Assembly: GCF_000166295.1 (NCBI RefSeq)
Contig: NC_017506.1
Location: 2,604,001 to 2,668,000 of the forward strand
DNA: 64,000 bases
Origin: Marinobacter adhaerens HP15
Lineage (GTDB): Bacteria > Pseudomonadota > Gammaproteobacteria > Pseudomonadales > Oleiphilaceae
Reading direction: 5' to 3'
This document shows positions 1-11,117 of this stretch, piece by piece. Each line of letters opens with the position of its first letter. The first letter of the stretch is position 1. The notes beneath the pieces were generated by a model. The model was not told the DNA's origin and ran no database searches. It saw only the letters and a program-made list of their open reading frames with translations. Both the position numbers and the translations under genes were made by a program.

Positions 1-2
1 AT

Positions 3-839
3 CTGGGCGAGTGCCCGTTCAGCGCCTGGCTGAAAGACTACCTGGAAGACAAGCAAACCTTCGGCGCCATGACCGACCGCCTGTTCGGACAGTGGCAGGA
101 GCTCCTGACCGGCAGTCAGGAAGAGTTCGATGGCCACCTGATGATTGTCCATGATGCCCTGGCGGACGCCGAGGTGGTTTACCTGTTTATCCTGGAAACC
201 GACAGCGCCATGCGCTTCGATGGCAACCAGTCACTGGATGCCACCGACGTTCTCAGTCTGTCCCGTTTGAATCTGGCGGTTCGCATCGAGCTGGATGACT
301 GGCGGGGTAACAACCCGGCGGAAAACTATCTGACACTGGTCCACGGCCGCGGCACCGGCGAGCCGGGCGAGCTGTTTATCCGTTTGTGCGGGTTTACCAA
401 TCAGGTGGATGTGGAAAAGGAAACCATGACCTTCCTGGACGCGGTCGAGGCCTTCGCGAAGTCCTCGGAGCCCGAAAAAGCCGGCGAGGTTCGCAACAAG
501 GCCTATGAGTTCTGTAAGGAGCAGCATGCCCTGGGCGAGCCGGTCGAAATCGAGGCATTGTCCGGCTACCTGGACGAGAGTGAGCCGCAACGCTTCAAGG
601 AGTTTGCCTCAAAAACTGCTGAACTGCCGGAAAGCGGCGTGCTGCACCCGGACCACCGGAAAGTGAAAAAGTTGGTACGGATTGCAGGCTCGGGAGGCGG
701 AATGAGCGTGTCCTTCTCTTCCGACCTGGTAAATCAGGCGATTTACTATGACCGTGACAAAGATGCCCTGACGATTACCCGGCTTCCCAAGGCTTTGCGG
801 GAGCAGCTTCAGCGGTATCTTGAGGCTCGCGAGGAGTAA
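3..839 (+). CDS. Nucleoid-associated protein, NdpA/YejK family (5' partial)
   Basis: The reading frame is already open at the left edge of the window, so the N-terminus is missing. 278 residues are visible, and the family is usually about 335 long. The internal ATG at position 69 is probably not the true start. The C-terminal half, with a YYDRDKDALTI segment followed by a basic RLPKALREQLQR helix, matches the NdpA/YejK family, proteins that co-purify with the nucleoid and whose exact role is unsettled. The gene converges on trmH, with an imperfect inverted repeat between them. Family assignment is from recalled sequence character. Confidence 0.8.
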   Translation: MGECPFSAWLKDYLEDKQTFGAMTDRLFGQWQELLTGSQEEFDGHLMIVHDALADAEVVYLFILETDSAMRFDGNQSLDATDVLSLSRLNLAVRIELDDWRGNNPAENYLTLVHGRGTGEPGELFIRLCGFTNQVDVEKETMTFLDAVEAFAKSSEPEKAGEVRNKAYEFCKEQHALGEPVEIEALSGYLDESEPQRFKEFASKTAELPESGVLHPDHRKVKKLVRIAGSGGGMSVSFSSDLVNQAIYYDRDKDALTITRLPKALREQLQRYLEAREE

Positions 840-882
840 TGGGCTCTAGCTTTTGCTAAGTAGCCTGCTCGATTTGGGGGCT

Positions 883-975
883 GGTCCAGAGGTGGGAGAC
901 CTTTTCTCCTGGGAAAAGCAACTCGCTTCGCTCAGACATCTTTTCTCGACAGAAAAGACCTCCCACCCCCGGACC
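883..975. repeat. Imperfect 36-bp inverted repeat between convergent genes
   Basis: Arms at 883-918 and 940-975 pair at about 28 of 36 positions. They contain GGTGGGAG, CTTTTCT and GAAAAG blocks and enclose a 21-nt loop that includes the self-complementary stretch CGCTTCG. It sits between the convergent ndpA-like and trmH genes, so a bidirectional transcription stop is plausible, although neither side has a classical T-run directly after the stem. Its loop differs from the five GGA elements elsewhere in the window, so it is a separate repeat type. Confidence 0.6.
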
Positions 976-1001
976 GATCTCACAGAAGAGTAATTTTCTT
1001 T

Positions 1002-1739
1002 TTATTGCTCATCTGCGGTGACTTTGGGTTCGTCATCCCACCGTGGGCGATTCGCCCTTAACTTTCTTACTTCCTGCATCCAGCCCACACCATCGACCAA
1101 CTCACCCGTTTCCAGATCTATCGGCGGATACGGCAAATTGCGGTCGTCGCAGTAGCGTTTGACGGTGGGCTGACACCAACAGAATAAAAGGCGGTTGTAC
1201 TCGTCATCCGGCATCCGGCGCTGATCGAACATGCCGGCCAGCTTCCGCTGCCTCTGGGCTTCGGACAGGACAATCGCGCAGGCAGACGATACGTTCAGCG
1301 ACTCCACCATCCCCATCATTGGGATAACGATGTGCTCGTCAGCCTGAGCCGCGGCATCGACGCTGACGCCATCCACTTCGTTACCCAGGATTATCGTGCA
1401 CGGCAGGGTGTAATCCACATCCCGGAAATCGATAGCCCGGTCGGAGAGCTGCGCCGCATAGAGCTTGTGGCCCTGCACTTTCAGACTCTGGATCGCTTCG
1501 TCCATGCTCCGGTGGGTGTGGGTTGTTACCCAGTTGTAGCTGCCACCGGCGGTTTTGCGAAATGCCCGGAAGCCTTCTTTTGGCCAGACCACGTGCATGT
1601 TCGCCAAGCCAAACGCATCGCAGGAGCGGATGATGGCGGACAGATTCCGGGGCTTGTGGACCTGGTCGGTTAGGACGCTCAGGTCCGGCTGCCGGGTGTT
1701 CAGGGTTTGTTTGATTCGGGCGAGGCGTTCGGGGGTCAT
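1002..1739 (-). CDS. trmH: tRNA (guanosine(18)-2'-O)-methyltransferase TrmH
   Basis: SpoU-class (SPOUT, trefoil-knot) methyltransferase that methylates the 2'-OH of G18 in the tRNA D-loop using S-adenosylmethionine. All three SpoU motifs are visible: N32...R38 in motif 1 (NLSAIIRSCDAFG), LGNEVDGVS at 118-126 in motif 2, and IPMMGMVESLNVSSA at 139-153 in motif 3. The C-terminal extension rich in basic and aromatic residues fits TrmH rather than the rRNA enzyme RlmB. At 245 residues it is slightly longer than the E. coli protein. It is divergently oriented from miaB, another tRNA-modification gene. Confidence 0.9.
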   Translation of the reverse strand: MTPERLARIKQTLNTRQPDLSVLTDQVHKPRNLSAIIRSCDAFGLANMHVVWPKEGFRAFRKTAGGSYNWVTTHTHRSMDEAIQSLKVQGHKLYAAQLSDRAIDFRDVDYTLPCTIILGNEVDGVSVDAAAQADEHIVIPMMGMVESLNVSSACAIVLSEAQRQRKLAGMFDQRRMPDDEYNRLLFCWCQPTVKRYCDDRNLPYPPIDLETGELVDGVGWMQEVRKLRANRPRWDDEPKVTADEQ

Positions 1740-1822
1740 GATCGTGTTCGGGCTTGATTGTCGATTTAAATAACCAAAAATAATACCACAAGCGGACTAG
1801 CAACTAGCCGAGACAAAGGTGG

Positions 1823-1848
1823 TTGAAGTTTAAGCACCCCGTTATAAT
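1823..1848 (+). promoter_or_regulatory. Putative miaB promoter
   Basis: A perfect TATAAT lies at 1843-1848, with TTGAAG at 1823-1828 upstream. The 14-nt spacer is short, so the -35 is uncertain and the -10 is the better-supported part. The box lies inside the 5' extension of the miaB reading frame, which argues that translation starts at 1925 rather than at 1823. Confidence 0.4.
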
Positions 1849-1924
1849 ACGCAGTTCCTTTTTGCTGGCGCCCCGTTTCAAACACCAGTTCCCGGCGCAA
1901 CATCCATTAGATTACGTGAGACCC

Positions 1925-3271
1925 ATGGCCAAGAAGCTGTACATCAAAACCCACGGCTGTCAGATGAACGAGTATGACTCTGCCCGCATGGCAGACCTGC
2001 TCAAAACCGGTGAAACCGTCGAAATGACCGATTCACCCGATGACGCCGACATTCTGCTGCTGAACACCTGCTCCATTCGGGAAAAAGCCCAGGAGAAGGT
2101 GTTCCACCAGCTTGGCCGCTGGAAAAAGCTGAAAAGCAAAAAGCCGGAAATGATCATCGGCGTGGGTGGCTGTGTGGCTTCCCAGGAAGGCCAGGCGATC
2201 ATTGACCGCGCACCTTACGTGGACATGGTCTTCGGCCCCCAGACCCTGCATCGCCTGCCGGACATGATTACCGAAGTGCGCGCCAAGGGTAACGGTGTTG
2301 GCGTGGTGGACGTCAGCTTCCCGGAAATCGAAAAATTCGACAACCTGCCCGAGCCCGGCGCCGATGGCCCCTCCGCGTTTGTTTCAATCATGGAAGGCTG
2401 CAGCAAGTACTGCACGTTCTGCGTGGTGCCCTATACCCGCGGTGAAGAAGTCAGCCGCCCGGCAGACGATGTGATCGCCGAAGTGGCCCACCTCGCCAGC
2501 CAGGGTGTTCGCGAGGTTAACCTGTTGGGCCAGAACGTGAATGCCTACCGTGGCGAAACCCACGACGGCGACACGATGGACCTGGCGGAACTGATTGAGC
2601 TGATCGCCACCATCGACGGCATTGATCGCATCCGGTACACCACATCCCATCCGGTGGAGTTCTCCGATGCTCTCATTGATGTCTATGAGCGCGTTCCGGA
2701 GCTGGTCAGCCATCTGCACCTGCCAGTTCAGAGCGGTTCCGACCGCATTCTGGCGGCCATGAAGCGTGGCCATACAGCGCTGGAGTACAAATCCAAACTC
2801 CGCCGCCTTCGCAAGATCCGCCCGGACATCAGCTTTTCGTCCGACTTCATCATCGGCTTCCCGGGCGAAACCGAGAAGGACTTTGAAGACACCATGAAGC
2901 TGATCAACGACATCGGCTTCGACATGTCCTTCAGCTTCGTCTACAGCGCACGGCCCGGCACGCCGGCATCAGATCTGCCGGACGATACGCCGATGGACAT
3001 CAAGAAACAGCGGCTTAGCATCCTGCAGGATCGCCTTAACCAGAATGTAATGGACATCAGCCGCAAGATGGTTGGCAGCACCCAGCGGATTCTGGTGACT
3101 GGCCTGTCCAAGAAAGACCCTGGCGAATACGCAGGGCGTACCGAGAACAACCGGATTGTGAATTTCCGGCATGAGAATCCGGAGGTTGTCGGGCACTTTA
3201 TTGATGTCAATATTGTGGAGGCCTATCCCAACTCACTTCGCGGTGTGCCCGTGAGCTCAGAGCTTTATTGA
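1925..3271 (+). CDS. miaB: tRNA-2-methylthio-N6-dimethylallyladenosine synthase MiaB
   Basis: Radical-SAM methylthiotransferase that adds the 2-methylthio group to i6A37 of tRNAs reading UNN codons; MiaA (encoded at 36.6 kb) makes its substrate. The N-terminal UPF0004 domain has the three auxiliary-cluster cysteines C12, C49 and C83. The radical-SAM motif is C159-x3-C163-x2-C166 (CSKYCTFC), and a TRAM-type RNA-binding tail follows. I chose ATG 1925 ([12 protein letters not shown]), giving 448 residues as expected for the family; the frame stays open back to 1823, but that extension overlaps the likely promoter and is not conserved in type. Confidence 0.95.
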   Translation: MAKKLYIKTHGCQMNEYDSARMADLLKTGETVEMTDSPDDADILLLNTCSIREKAQEKVFHQLGRWKKLKSKKPEMIIGVGGCVASQEGQAIIDRAPYVDMVFGPQTLHRLPDMITEVRAKGNGVGVVDVSFPEIEKFDNLPEPGADGPSAFVSIMEGCSKYCTFCVVPYTRGEEVSRPADDVIAEVAHLASQGVREVNLLGQNVNAYRGETHDGDTMDLAELIELIATIDGIDRIRYTTSHPVEFSDALIDVYERVPELVSHLHLPVQSGSDRILAAMKRGHTALEYKSKLRRLRKIRPDISFSSDFIIGFPGETEKDFEDTMKLINDIGFDMSFSFVYSARPGTPASDLPDDTPMDIKKQRLSILQDRLNQNVMDISRKMVGSTQRILVTGLSKKDPGEYAGRTENNRIVNFRHENPEVVGHFIDVNIVEAYPNSLRGVPVSSELY

Positions 3272-3308
3272 ATCCTGTTCCCTATTCGTCTTGGGCTTGG
3301 AGTTTGGC

Positions 3309-3414
3309 GAGTGGTGCGTATCCCTTCCCAAAAAACGCTACGAGCACATCCATGGGCGCTTGGCGTCGGCCATCCTTGGCCGCCGACATTTTTGGGAAGG
3401 GATACGCACCACTC
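3309..3414 (-). repeat. GGA double-hairpin element, copy 1
   Basis: A perfect 26-bp inverted repeat (3309-3334 with 3389-3414) encloses a 54-nt core. On the minus strand the core holds two small hairpins: GGCCAAGGATGGCC (octamer at 3371-3378) and one with CATGGATG at 3347-3354. The core is nearly identical (51 of 54) to copy 5 at 43.8 kb, but the outer arms are unrelated, so the stem is kept while its sequence is not. It lies in the 444-bp gap between miaB and phoH, oriented opposite to both genes. Confidence 0.9.
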
Positions 3415-3459
3415 TCCGTCGGCCGCACAGCCGTCTGCTTGGTAGAAACTGCGCATTCA

Positions 3460-3493
3460 TAGGTTGGATTAGACGAAGTCGTAATCCGACCTA
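3460..3493. repeat. Short palindromic intergenic repeat (TAGGTYGGATTA type)
   Basis: Arms TAGGTTGGATTA (3460-3471) and TAATCCGACCTA (3482-3493) pair with one G-U-type mismatch around a 10-nt loop. This resembles a short palindrome I recall as common between genes in many proteobacteria. It separates copies 1 and 2 of the larger element. Confidence 0.6.
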
Positions 3494-3532
3494 CTTGTTT
3501 TTCAACAATCGGGCCTGCACATAGAATAATCA

Positions 3533-3645
3533 GGGCAAGGGCCGGGCGGACTTTCCAAAAACGTGGAGCGCCAGGGATGGCGCGACCGAGCCCTACATGG
3601 ACGTATTCATGGGCGTTTTTTGGAAAGTCCGCCCGGCCCTTGCCC
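3533..3645 (+). repeat. GGA double-hairpin element, copy 2
   Basis: A perfect 29-bp inverted repeat (3533-3561 with 3617-3645) encloses a core of about 55 nt. On the plus strand the core has hairpin GCGCCAGGGATGGCGC (octamer at 3572-3579) and a second hairpin with CATGGACG at 3596-3603. It faces away from copy 1, so the two form a divergent pair. The GGA strand is the sense strand of phoH, whose start is about 70 bp downstream. Confidence 0.9.
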
Positions 3646-3715
3646 GTTAACCGAAAAATAGAAACACCTACTCCCAAACGAGAAACCAGGGGGAGTAAAT
3701 CAAAACGGAGCACTT

Positions 3716-4699
3716 TTGAACGCCAACGATCACAGACAATTTGACCTGCACCCGGTGGACCAGCGTCGGCTGGCGACGCTTTGTGGCCAGTTTGATGAAA
3801 ACCTGAAGATGATTGAAAAACGCCTGCACGTGAAAGTCGGCAGGCGCGGCCATCATATCCGAGTTGAGGGTGAGACCGAGCATGTGGCGGCGGCCGTTGA
3901 GGTTATCCGGCATCTTTATCGGGAAACCGAGGCTACCGATGACCTTCCTCCGGATACCGTGCATCTGTATATCCGGGAAACCGGTTTTGAACGCCTGCCC
4001 GAAGACGTGCCCTACGATGGCGCTGTGACGGTCATCAAGACCCCCAAGCTTCAGGCCAAGCCGCGGGGTGCGAATCAGCAGAAGTATGTGCACAATATCC
4101 GCACCCACGATATCAACTTCGGGATTGGGCCGGCGGGTACCGGCAAGACCTGGTTGGCGGTGGCCTGTGCCGTTGAGGCTCTGAAAGACGAGCAGGTGAA
4201 GCGGATTTTGCTGGTTCGGCCCGCGGTCGAGGCCGGCGAGAAGCTTGGTTTTCTTCCTGGCGATCTCGCGCAAAAGGTCGACCCATACCTGCGCCCGCTT
4301 TACGACGCGCTTTATGAAATGCTTGGGTTTGACCAGGTTACCCGGCTGATTGAGAAAAGCGTGATTGAGATTGCGCCGCTGGCGTTCATGCGCGGCCGCA
4401 CGCTGAACAACTCGTTCATCATTCTGGACGAAAGCCAGAACACCACCCGGGAGCAGATGAAGATGTTTCTGACCCGGATCGGCTTTGGCTCCACGGCTGT
4501 GATTACCGGCGACACCACTCAGGTAGACCTGCCACGGGGTCAGAATTCAGGGCTTATTCACGCTGCCGGGGTTCTGAGCAAGGTATCGGGTATTGGGTTC
4601 ACACGGTTCGAAGCAAAGGACGTTGTTCGGCACCCGCTGGTACAGCGGATTGTTGAAGCCTACGATTCCTTTGACGACGGGAGTGCGACGGGCCAGTGA
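3716..4699 (+). CDS. ybeZ: PhoH-like ATPase (YbeZ)
   Basis: P-loop NTPase of the PhoH family, cytoplasmic, consistently encoded beside ybeY and thought to act with it in rRNA processing. An N-terminal KH-like region (about 1-110) precedes the ATPase domain with Walker A GPAGTGKT at 138-145 (K144, T145) and Walker B FIILDES with D238-E239. The start is a TTG preceded by ACGGAG with a 5-nt spacer; no ATG gives a comparable N-terminus. It overlaps ybeY by 4 bp (GTGA), so the two are translationally coupled. Confidence 0.9.
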   Translation: MNANDHRQFDLHPVDQRRLATLCGQFDENLKMIEKRLHVKVGRRGHHIRVEGETEHVAAAVEVIRHLYRETEATDDLPPDTVHLYIRETGFERLPEDVPYDGAVTVIKTPKLQAKPRGANQQKYVHNIRTHDINFGIGPAGTGKTWLAVACAVEALKDEQVKRILLVRPAVEAGEKLGFLPGDLAQKVDPYLRPLYDALYEMLGFDQVTRLIEKSVIEIAPLAFMRGRTLNNSFIILDESQNTTREQMKMFLTRIGFGSTAVITGDTTQVDLPRGQNSGLIHAAGVLSKVSGIGFTRFEAKDVVRHPLVQRIVEAYDSFDDGSATGQ

Positions 4700-5170
4700 A
4701 TAAGCTGACTGTGGATTTTCAGCAGGTTTTCGAGGCGCCGGGGATACCTTCGGAGACGCAGGTTCAAAAATGGGCGCAACTTGCCTGGCAGGGCGAGGAT
4801 CCGTCCGAGGTGACGGTCCGTATTGTCGGAACCGAAGAAAGCCAGGCCCTGAATCATCAGTACCGTGGGCGGGACTACCCGACCAACGTGTTGTCCTTCC
4901 CATTTGAGGCGCCAGCCGGTATAACGGTGCCATTGGCCGGAGATCTGGTGATTTGTGCACCGGTTGTCGAGAAAGAGGCCATGGAACAGGAAAAAAAACC
5001 TGGTCGCCCACTGGGCGCACATGGTGGTGCACGGCATGTTGCATCTCCAGGGTTTTGATCATATTGAAGACGAAGATGCCGAGGTCATGGAAGCCCTCGA
5101 AGTCCGACTGCTTGCGCAGCTCGGATTCGGCAATCCCTACGAAGCAGAGGAAACGGAACAAGACTCATGA
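4696..5170 (+). pseudogene. ybeY: Endoribonuclease YbeY, frameshifted in the sequence given
   Basis: YbeY is a metal-dependent endoribonuclease for 16S rRNA 3'-end maturation and ribosome quality control. The first frame (from GTG 4696) runs to about residue 100 with recognisable YbeY sequence ([19 protein letters not shown]). It then turns to nonsense after an A8 run at 4991-4998. Reading with seven A's restores the family's zinc motif [11 protein letters not shown] and a normal C-terminus ending at 5170, where it overlaps corC by 4 bp. The gene is rarely dispensable and its second half shows no decay, so a base-calling error is the likeliest cause. Confidence 0.85.
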
Positions 5171-6012
5171 GCGACGATCAGTCGAGTCGCAGTCAGGGCG
5201 GCAAGTCCTGGCTGGAACGTATATCCCAGGCCTTCTCCAGCGGGCCTGAGTCCGTTGAGGACGTGCTGGAAATCCTGCGGGACGCCGAGTCCCAGAACAT
5301 CATCGATGTTGATGCCATGAGCATCATCGAAGGTGCCATGCAGGTGATCGACATGCGGGTGGATGAGATTATGATTCCCCGCTCCCAGATGGTCACCGTC
5401 AAGGCATCCCAGGAGCCCAAGGAGTTCCTGGGCGAAATCATGGATTCTGCACACAGCCGGTTCCCGGTCATCGGGGACAGCCAGGACGACGTGATTGGCG
5501 TTCTTCTTGCCAAGGATCTGCTTCCACTGGCTCTGAACAACGACCTCAACTGGAATCGTATCCGGGAAATTCTGCGCCCGCCCACTTTCGTACCCGAGAG
5601 CAAGCGTCTGAACCAGTTGCTCAAGGAATTCAAGGAAAACCGTAACCACATGGCGATTGTGGTCGATGAATACGGTGGTACGGCCGGCCTGATCACTATT
5701 GAAGACGTGCTGGAACAGATTGTGGGCGAAATCGAAGATGAGCATGATTTCGATGAAGAGACCCATATCAAGGCCCGGGGCGATGGCAGCTATGCCGTAA
5801 AAGCGGTAACACCCATTGATGATTTTAATGAGTTCTTCGAGACCGAACTGGACGAAGAGGAATTCGACACCATCGGTGGCGTGGTTCTCAAGGAATTCGG
5901 ACACCTGCCCAGACGGGGCGAATCGGTTGAATTCGGCGGTTTGCGCTTTACCATTGCCAACGCCGATAACCGTGTAATCCGTCTGCTGCAGGTAACCCGA
6001 AGTGAACAGTGA
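5167..6012 (+). CDS. corC: CorC/HlyC-family CBS-domain transporter-associated protein
   Basis: 281-residue soluble CorC-type protein, linked in the family to magnesium and cobalt efflux. Two CBS domains (about residues 65-190; first segment [14 protein letters not shown], second with [24 protein letters not shown]) bind nucleotide. A C-terminal CorC_HlyC domain follows (about 200-277, with [21 protein letters not shown]). There is no membrane segment, unlike the larger CNNM/YfjD-type members. The start ATG overlaps the ybeY stop (ATGA), and the end overlaps lnt by 11 bp, so phoH-ybeY-corC-lnt reads as one operon. Confidence 0.88.
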   Translation: MSDDQSSRSQGGKSWLERISQAFSSGPESVEDVLEILRDAESQNIIDVDAMSIIEGAMQVIDMRVDEIMIPRSQMVTVKASQEPKEFLGEIMDSAHSRFPVIGDSQDDVIGVLLAKDLLPLALNNDLNWNRIREILRPPTFVPESKRLNQLLKEFKENRNHMAIVVDEYGGTAGLITIEDVLEQIVGEIEDEHDFDEETHIKARGDGSYAVKAVTPIDDFNEFFETELDEEEFDTIGGVVLKEFGHLPRRGESVEFGGLRFTIANADNRVIRLLQVTRSEQ

Positions 6013-7564
6013 CGCGAAAAATACTAGAGCGCTGAAGACCCCGCTTTCCTCAAACGCATTACTTGGCGCAGCAACCCTTCTGGTTGCCGGCGCCATGCAA
6101 ACCCTGACCTTTTCACCGTTCAACCTCTGGTGGCTGGGACCGGTTTCAGTCCTTCTTATTCTCCTCGTGACGGTTCCGCTGGCTCCAGAGAAGCTCTTCC
6201 GGGCCGGTTGGCTTACTGGCCTGGGGCTGTTCGGCAGCGGCGCCAGCTGGGTCTACGTCAGTATCAGCGAACACGGTAATACCGCCATTCCGATTGCCGT
6301 TTTGTTGACGGTTCTCTTTGTTGCAGGGCTGGCGCTGTTCCACGGTCTGGCGTTCTGGTTCTGGGGCAAGCTTGCCAAGGAGAGTCCCGCCCGGCGTCTG
6401 ATACTGTTTCCCGCTATCTGGATACTTGGCGACTGGCTTCGGGGCTGGCTGCTTACCGGTTTTCCCTGGCTGTATCTGGGCACAGCACACACGGACGGAC
6501 CGCTCGCCGGGCTGGCACCTCTGACCGGCGTGCATGGCATCACTTTCTGGATAACGGCCACAGGGGCCGCACTCTACGGGAGTTGGTGGCTCCTGAAACA
6601 CGCCAAGCCGGTTGCTGCAGGCATCACTCTTGCGGTGGCGCTGATTCCCTGGCTGATTGCCCCGGCCATGAACCGTGTCGAGTGGACGGAGCTAAACGAG
6701 GAGCCTACCTCGTTTGCCGCCATGCAGGGCAATATTCCCCAGCAGATCAAATGGGATCCCGAGTTCCTGAAGGATCAGATCGTTACCTACCTCGGCATGA
6801 CCGAGGATCACTGGGACACGGATCTGATCCTGTGGCCCGAGACCGCCATTCCGATCCCTCAGGACCAGGCTGGCAAGATCATTGATCACATCAGTGAACA
6901 GCTGGGCGACAACAGTACGCTGATTACCGGGATACCCTGGTACGGCTTCAGTGACCGTATTGAAGATTTCACGTTTCACAACAGCATCATGGCCATCGGC
7001 AATGGCGAAGGGATCTACCACAAGCAGAAGCTCGTGCCTTTCGGCGAGTACGTGCCACTGCAAAGCGTGCTGCGGGGCCTGATCGGTTTCTTCGATTTGC
7101 CAATGAGCGATTTCAGCCGGGGACCGGCGTGGCAGGATCCACTCAAGGCCAATGGCGTCAATGTGATGCCATTCATTTGCTACGAGGTCGCCTACCCGGA
7201 TTTCGTCGCCTTCAATGCCCGGGGCGCGGGCCTGCTACTGACCATCAGCAACGATGGCTGGTTCGGCGACTCCATTGGCCCGTTGCAACACCTGCAGATT
7301 GCCAGAATGCGGGCTCTGGAGACGGGTCGTTACATGCTCCGCGGCACCAACAATGGCGTCACCGCGATCATTAACAACCGCGGTCAGCTGACCGAAACCA
7401 TCCCCCATTTCGAGCGCGCCACCCTGACTGGCGAGGTATTCACCGCCACCGGCAGCACGCCTTACATGCAGACCGGCTCCTGGCCCGTCCTGACCCTGGC
7501 GGTCATTCTGATTGTCTTTGTCCGGGAGCGGGTCATTCCTCCTGTTTCGGCCAGCGGCTCGTAA
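6002..7564 (+). CDS. lnt: Apolipoprotein N-acyltransferase Lnt
   Basis: Inner-membrane enzyme that adds the third acyl chain to the N-terminal cysteine of lipoproteins. A multi-helix membrane region (about 1-220) precedes a periplasmic nitrilase-fold domain. The catalytic triad is visible as E280 (LILWPETAIP), K343 (KLVPFGEY) and C393 (FICYEVAYPDF). A final helix closes the protein near residue 500. The start is GTG 6002 inside the end of corC. At 520 residues it has family length. The 3' end overlaps ybeL tail-to-tail by 32 bp. Confidence 0.95.
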   Translation: MNSDAKNTRALKTPLSSNALLGAATLLVAGAMQTLTFSPFNLWWLGPVSVLLILLVTVPLAPEKLFRAGWLTGLGLFGSGASWVYVSISEHGNTAIPIAVLLTVLFVAGLALFHGLAFWFWGKLAKESPARRLILFPAIWILGDWLRGWLLTGFPWLYLGTAHTDGPLAGLAPLTGVHGITFWITATGAALYGSWWLLKHAKPVAAGITLAVALIPWLIAPAMNRVEWTELNEEPTSFAAMQGNIPQQIKWDPEFLKDQIVTYLGMTEDHWDTDLILWPETAIPIPQDQAGKIIDHISEQLGDNSTLITGIPWYGFSDRIEDFTFHNSIMAIGNGEGIYHKQKLVPFGEYVPLQSVLRGLIGFFDLPMSDFSRGPAWQDPLKANGVNVMPFICYEVAYPDFVAFNARGAGLLLTISNDGWFGDSIGPLQHLQIARMRALETGRYMLRGTNNGVTAIINNRGQLTETIPHFERATLTGEVFTATGSTPYMQTGSWPVLTLAVILIVFVRERVIPPVSASGS

Positions 7565-8081
7565 CCCGCTCGTAGTAGTGGGAGCCGCAGGCTTCACAGG
7601 GTTCAAGGTGGCTGGTGGCTGTCAGGCAGCGCATATGCCCGCAGTTCAGGCACTGGAACATGCCAGCAGTAGCCACCTCGCCTGAAATGTACTGGCCCAC
7701 TTCCTTGTTTTCCAGTTTCTGTCTGAGTTCCAGAAAGTCGACGACGGTTTTATCAGCAACCGAGAACAAACTGTCCGCCAACTGGTGTTCCAGCAGCGCG
7801 ATATCAAGCTGCAACCATTCGCTCAGGCCTTCACCAGTCTCCTCGACAAAATGCAGCAGGTGTTCAAGATCCCGCTGCAGATAAGCACCCAGGAGGTTTG
7901 CCTCATCCCGGGTCATTTCCTCGAGTTCGTACTCAAACTCCACCGCTTTCTGGACCTCTTCTTCGAGGTTCTGGAGCGATGTTTCTTCCAGGTCATGGAG
8001 ACGCGTTTTTACCCGCTCCAGCATACGGTCGTAAACTTCCAGTGCCTTGCCTGAGAGATGACTTCTTTCTGGTTGTGTCAT
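7533..8081 (-). CDS. ybeL: YbeL-like zinc-ribbon protein (DUF1451 family)
   Basis: 182-residue cytoplasmic protein of unknown function. Residues 10-130 are highly charged and predicted helical or coiled coil. The C-terminus has a four-cysteine zinc ribbon: C144-x2-C147 and C162-x2-C165. The family member YbeL lies next to leuS in E. coli too, which supports the assignment. It is divergent from leuS, with two GGA elements in the 440-bp gap, and its 3' end overlaps lnt on the opposite strand. Confidence 0.8.
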   Translation of the reverse strand: MTQPERSHLSGKALEVYDRMLERVKTRLHDLEETSLQNLEEEVQKAVEFEYELEEMTRDEANLLGAYLQRDLEHLLHFVEETGEGLSEWLQLDIALLEHQLADSLFSVADKTVVDFLELRQKLENKEVGQYISGEVATAGMFQCLNCGHMRCLTATSHLEPCEACGSHYYERVTSRWPKQEE

Positions 8082-8122
8082 ATCGACTCCTTGAATACCG
8101 CAGTCAGGTGCAAGAGCCGCGC

Positions 8123-8216
8123 TGGGGGCCTTCGTGCCGGGACACGCTGTAAATACATCCCTGTAAGCTTGACTGCAGCATCCATGCTGCAGACAGTCCC
8201 GGCACGAAGGCCCCCA
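8123..8216 (-). repeat. GGA double-hairpin element, copy 3
   Basis: A perfect 21-bp inverted repeat (8123-8143 with 8196-8216) encloses a 52-nt core. On the minus strand: hairpin GCAGCATGGATGCTGC (octamer at 8179-8186) and hairpin TTACAGGGATGTATTTAC (octamer at 8156-8163). The core is clearly homologous to copy 4, while the outer arms are unrelated. The GGA strand is sense for ybeL, which starts 42 bp away, so the element could sit in the ybeL 5' untranslated region. Confidence 0.9.
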
Positions 8217-8270
8217 TCACGGTTCCCAAACCTCTGGAACACGCCTGTTGACTCCACTGACTTTGTCTGG

Positions 8271-8379
8271 GGTTCTGGCGGGGATGGCTTCCCGGGACTG
8301 TGAGCAGCATGGATGCTGCGATCAAGCCTACACGGACGTATTCACGGCGTGTCGCGGGAAGCCATCCCCCGCCAGAACC
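8271..8379 (+). repeat. GGA double-hairpin element, copy 4
   Basis: The outer arms 8271-8298 and 8351-8379 pair almost fully, with one bulged G and one mismatch. The core on the plus strand has GCAGCATGGATGCTGC (octamer at 8308-8315) and CTACACGGACGTATTCAC (octamer CACGGACG at 8331-8338). It is divergent from copy 3, as copy 2 is from copy 1. The GGA strand is sense for leuS, about 145 bp downstream, but the likely leuS promoter lies between, so it may not be in the leuS transcript. Confidence 0.88.
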
Positions 8380-8416
8380 TCCCCCATGACTATAAGTCTG
8401 GCACAAGAACAGAAAA

Positions 8417-8454
8417 TTGGCAGACTACCTGTAAAGGCTAGTGTGCGTTAGAAT
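8417..8454 (+). promoter_or_regulatory. Putative leuS promoter region
   Basis: Two overlapping assignments are possible: TTGGCA (8417-8422) with TAGTGT (8439-8444, 16-nt spacer), or TACCTG (8426-8431) with TAGAAT (8449-8454, 17-nt spacer). The block GAAAATTGGC followed by TACCTGTAAAG recurs before queG near 42.04 kb, which suggests a real shared element. Confidence 0.4.
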
Positions 8455-8476
8455 GTTCGGCCCGCTCCGGACGTGA

Positions 8477-11116
<2,640 letters not shown>

Positions 11117-11117
11117 T

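Larger units (their letters stand above)
3272..3715. other. 444-bp miaB-phoH gap
   Basis: Filled by GGA element copy 1, the short TAGGTYGGATTA palindrome, GGA element copy 2, and about 70 bp of leader before phoH. No convincing ORF: the open frames across it arise from the inverted repeats. No clear promoter for phoH was found. Confidence 0.8.

Noticed and set aside
3309-3645. Integron attC sites
   Set aside because: The conserved GTTRRRY/RYYYAAC ends are absent and no cassette ORFs or integrase are near.
3282-3713. Open frames across the miaB-phoH gap (143 codons on minus)
   Set aside because: The frame reads through both arms of the inverted repeats, so its peptide repeats itself; no family and no start site.
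4696-5170. Programmed frameshift in ybeY
   Set aside because: No such control is known for ybeY, no stimulatory structure is apparent, and similar single-base faults occur in mutL and motB, which points to a common sequencing cause.
3309-8379. Simple intrinsic terminators
   Set aside because: Stems are far longer than usual, the central 50-nt core is conserved, no consistent T-run follows, and copies 3-5 lie between divergent genes, where no terminator is needed.
8104-8406. Open frame of 100 codons over GGA copies 3 and 4
   Set aside because: Same reason: the translation mirrors the palindromes and does not look like a protein.
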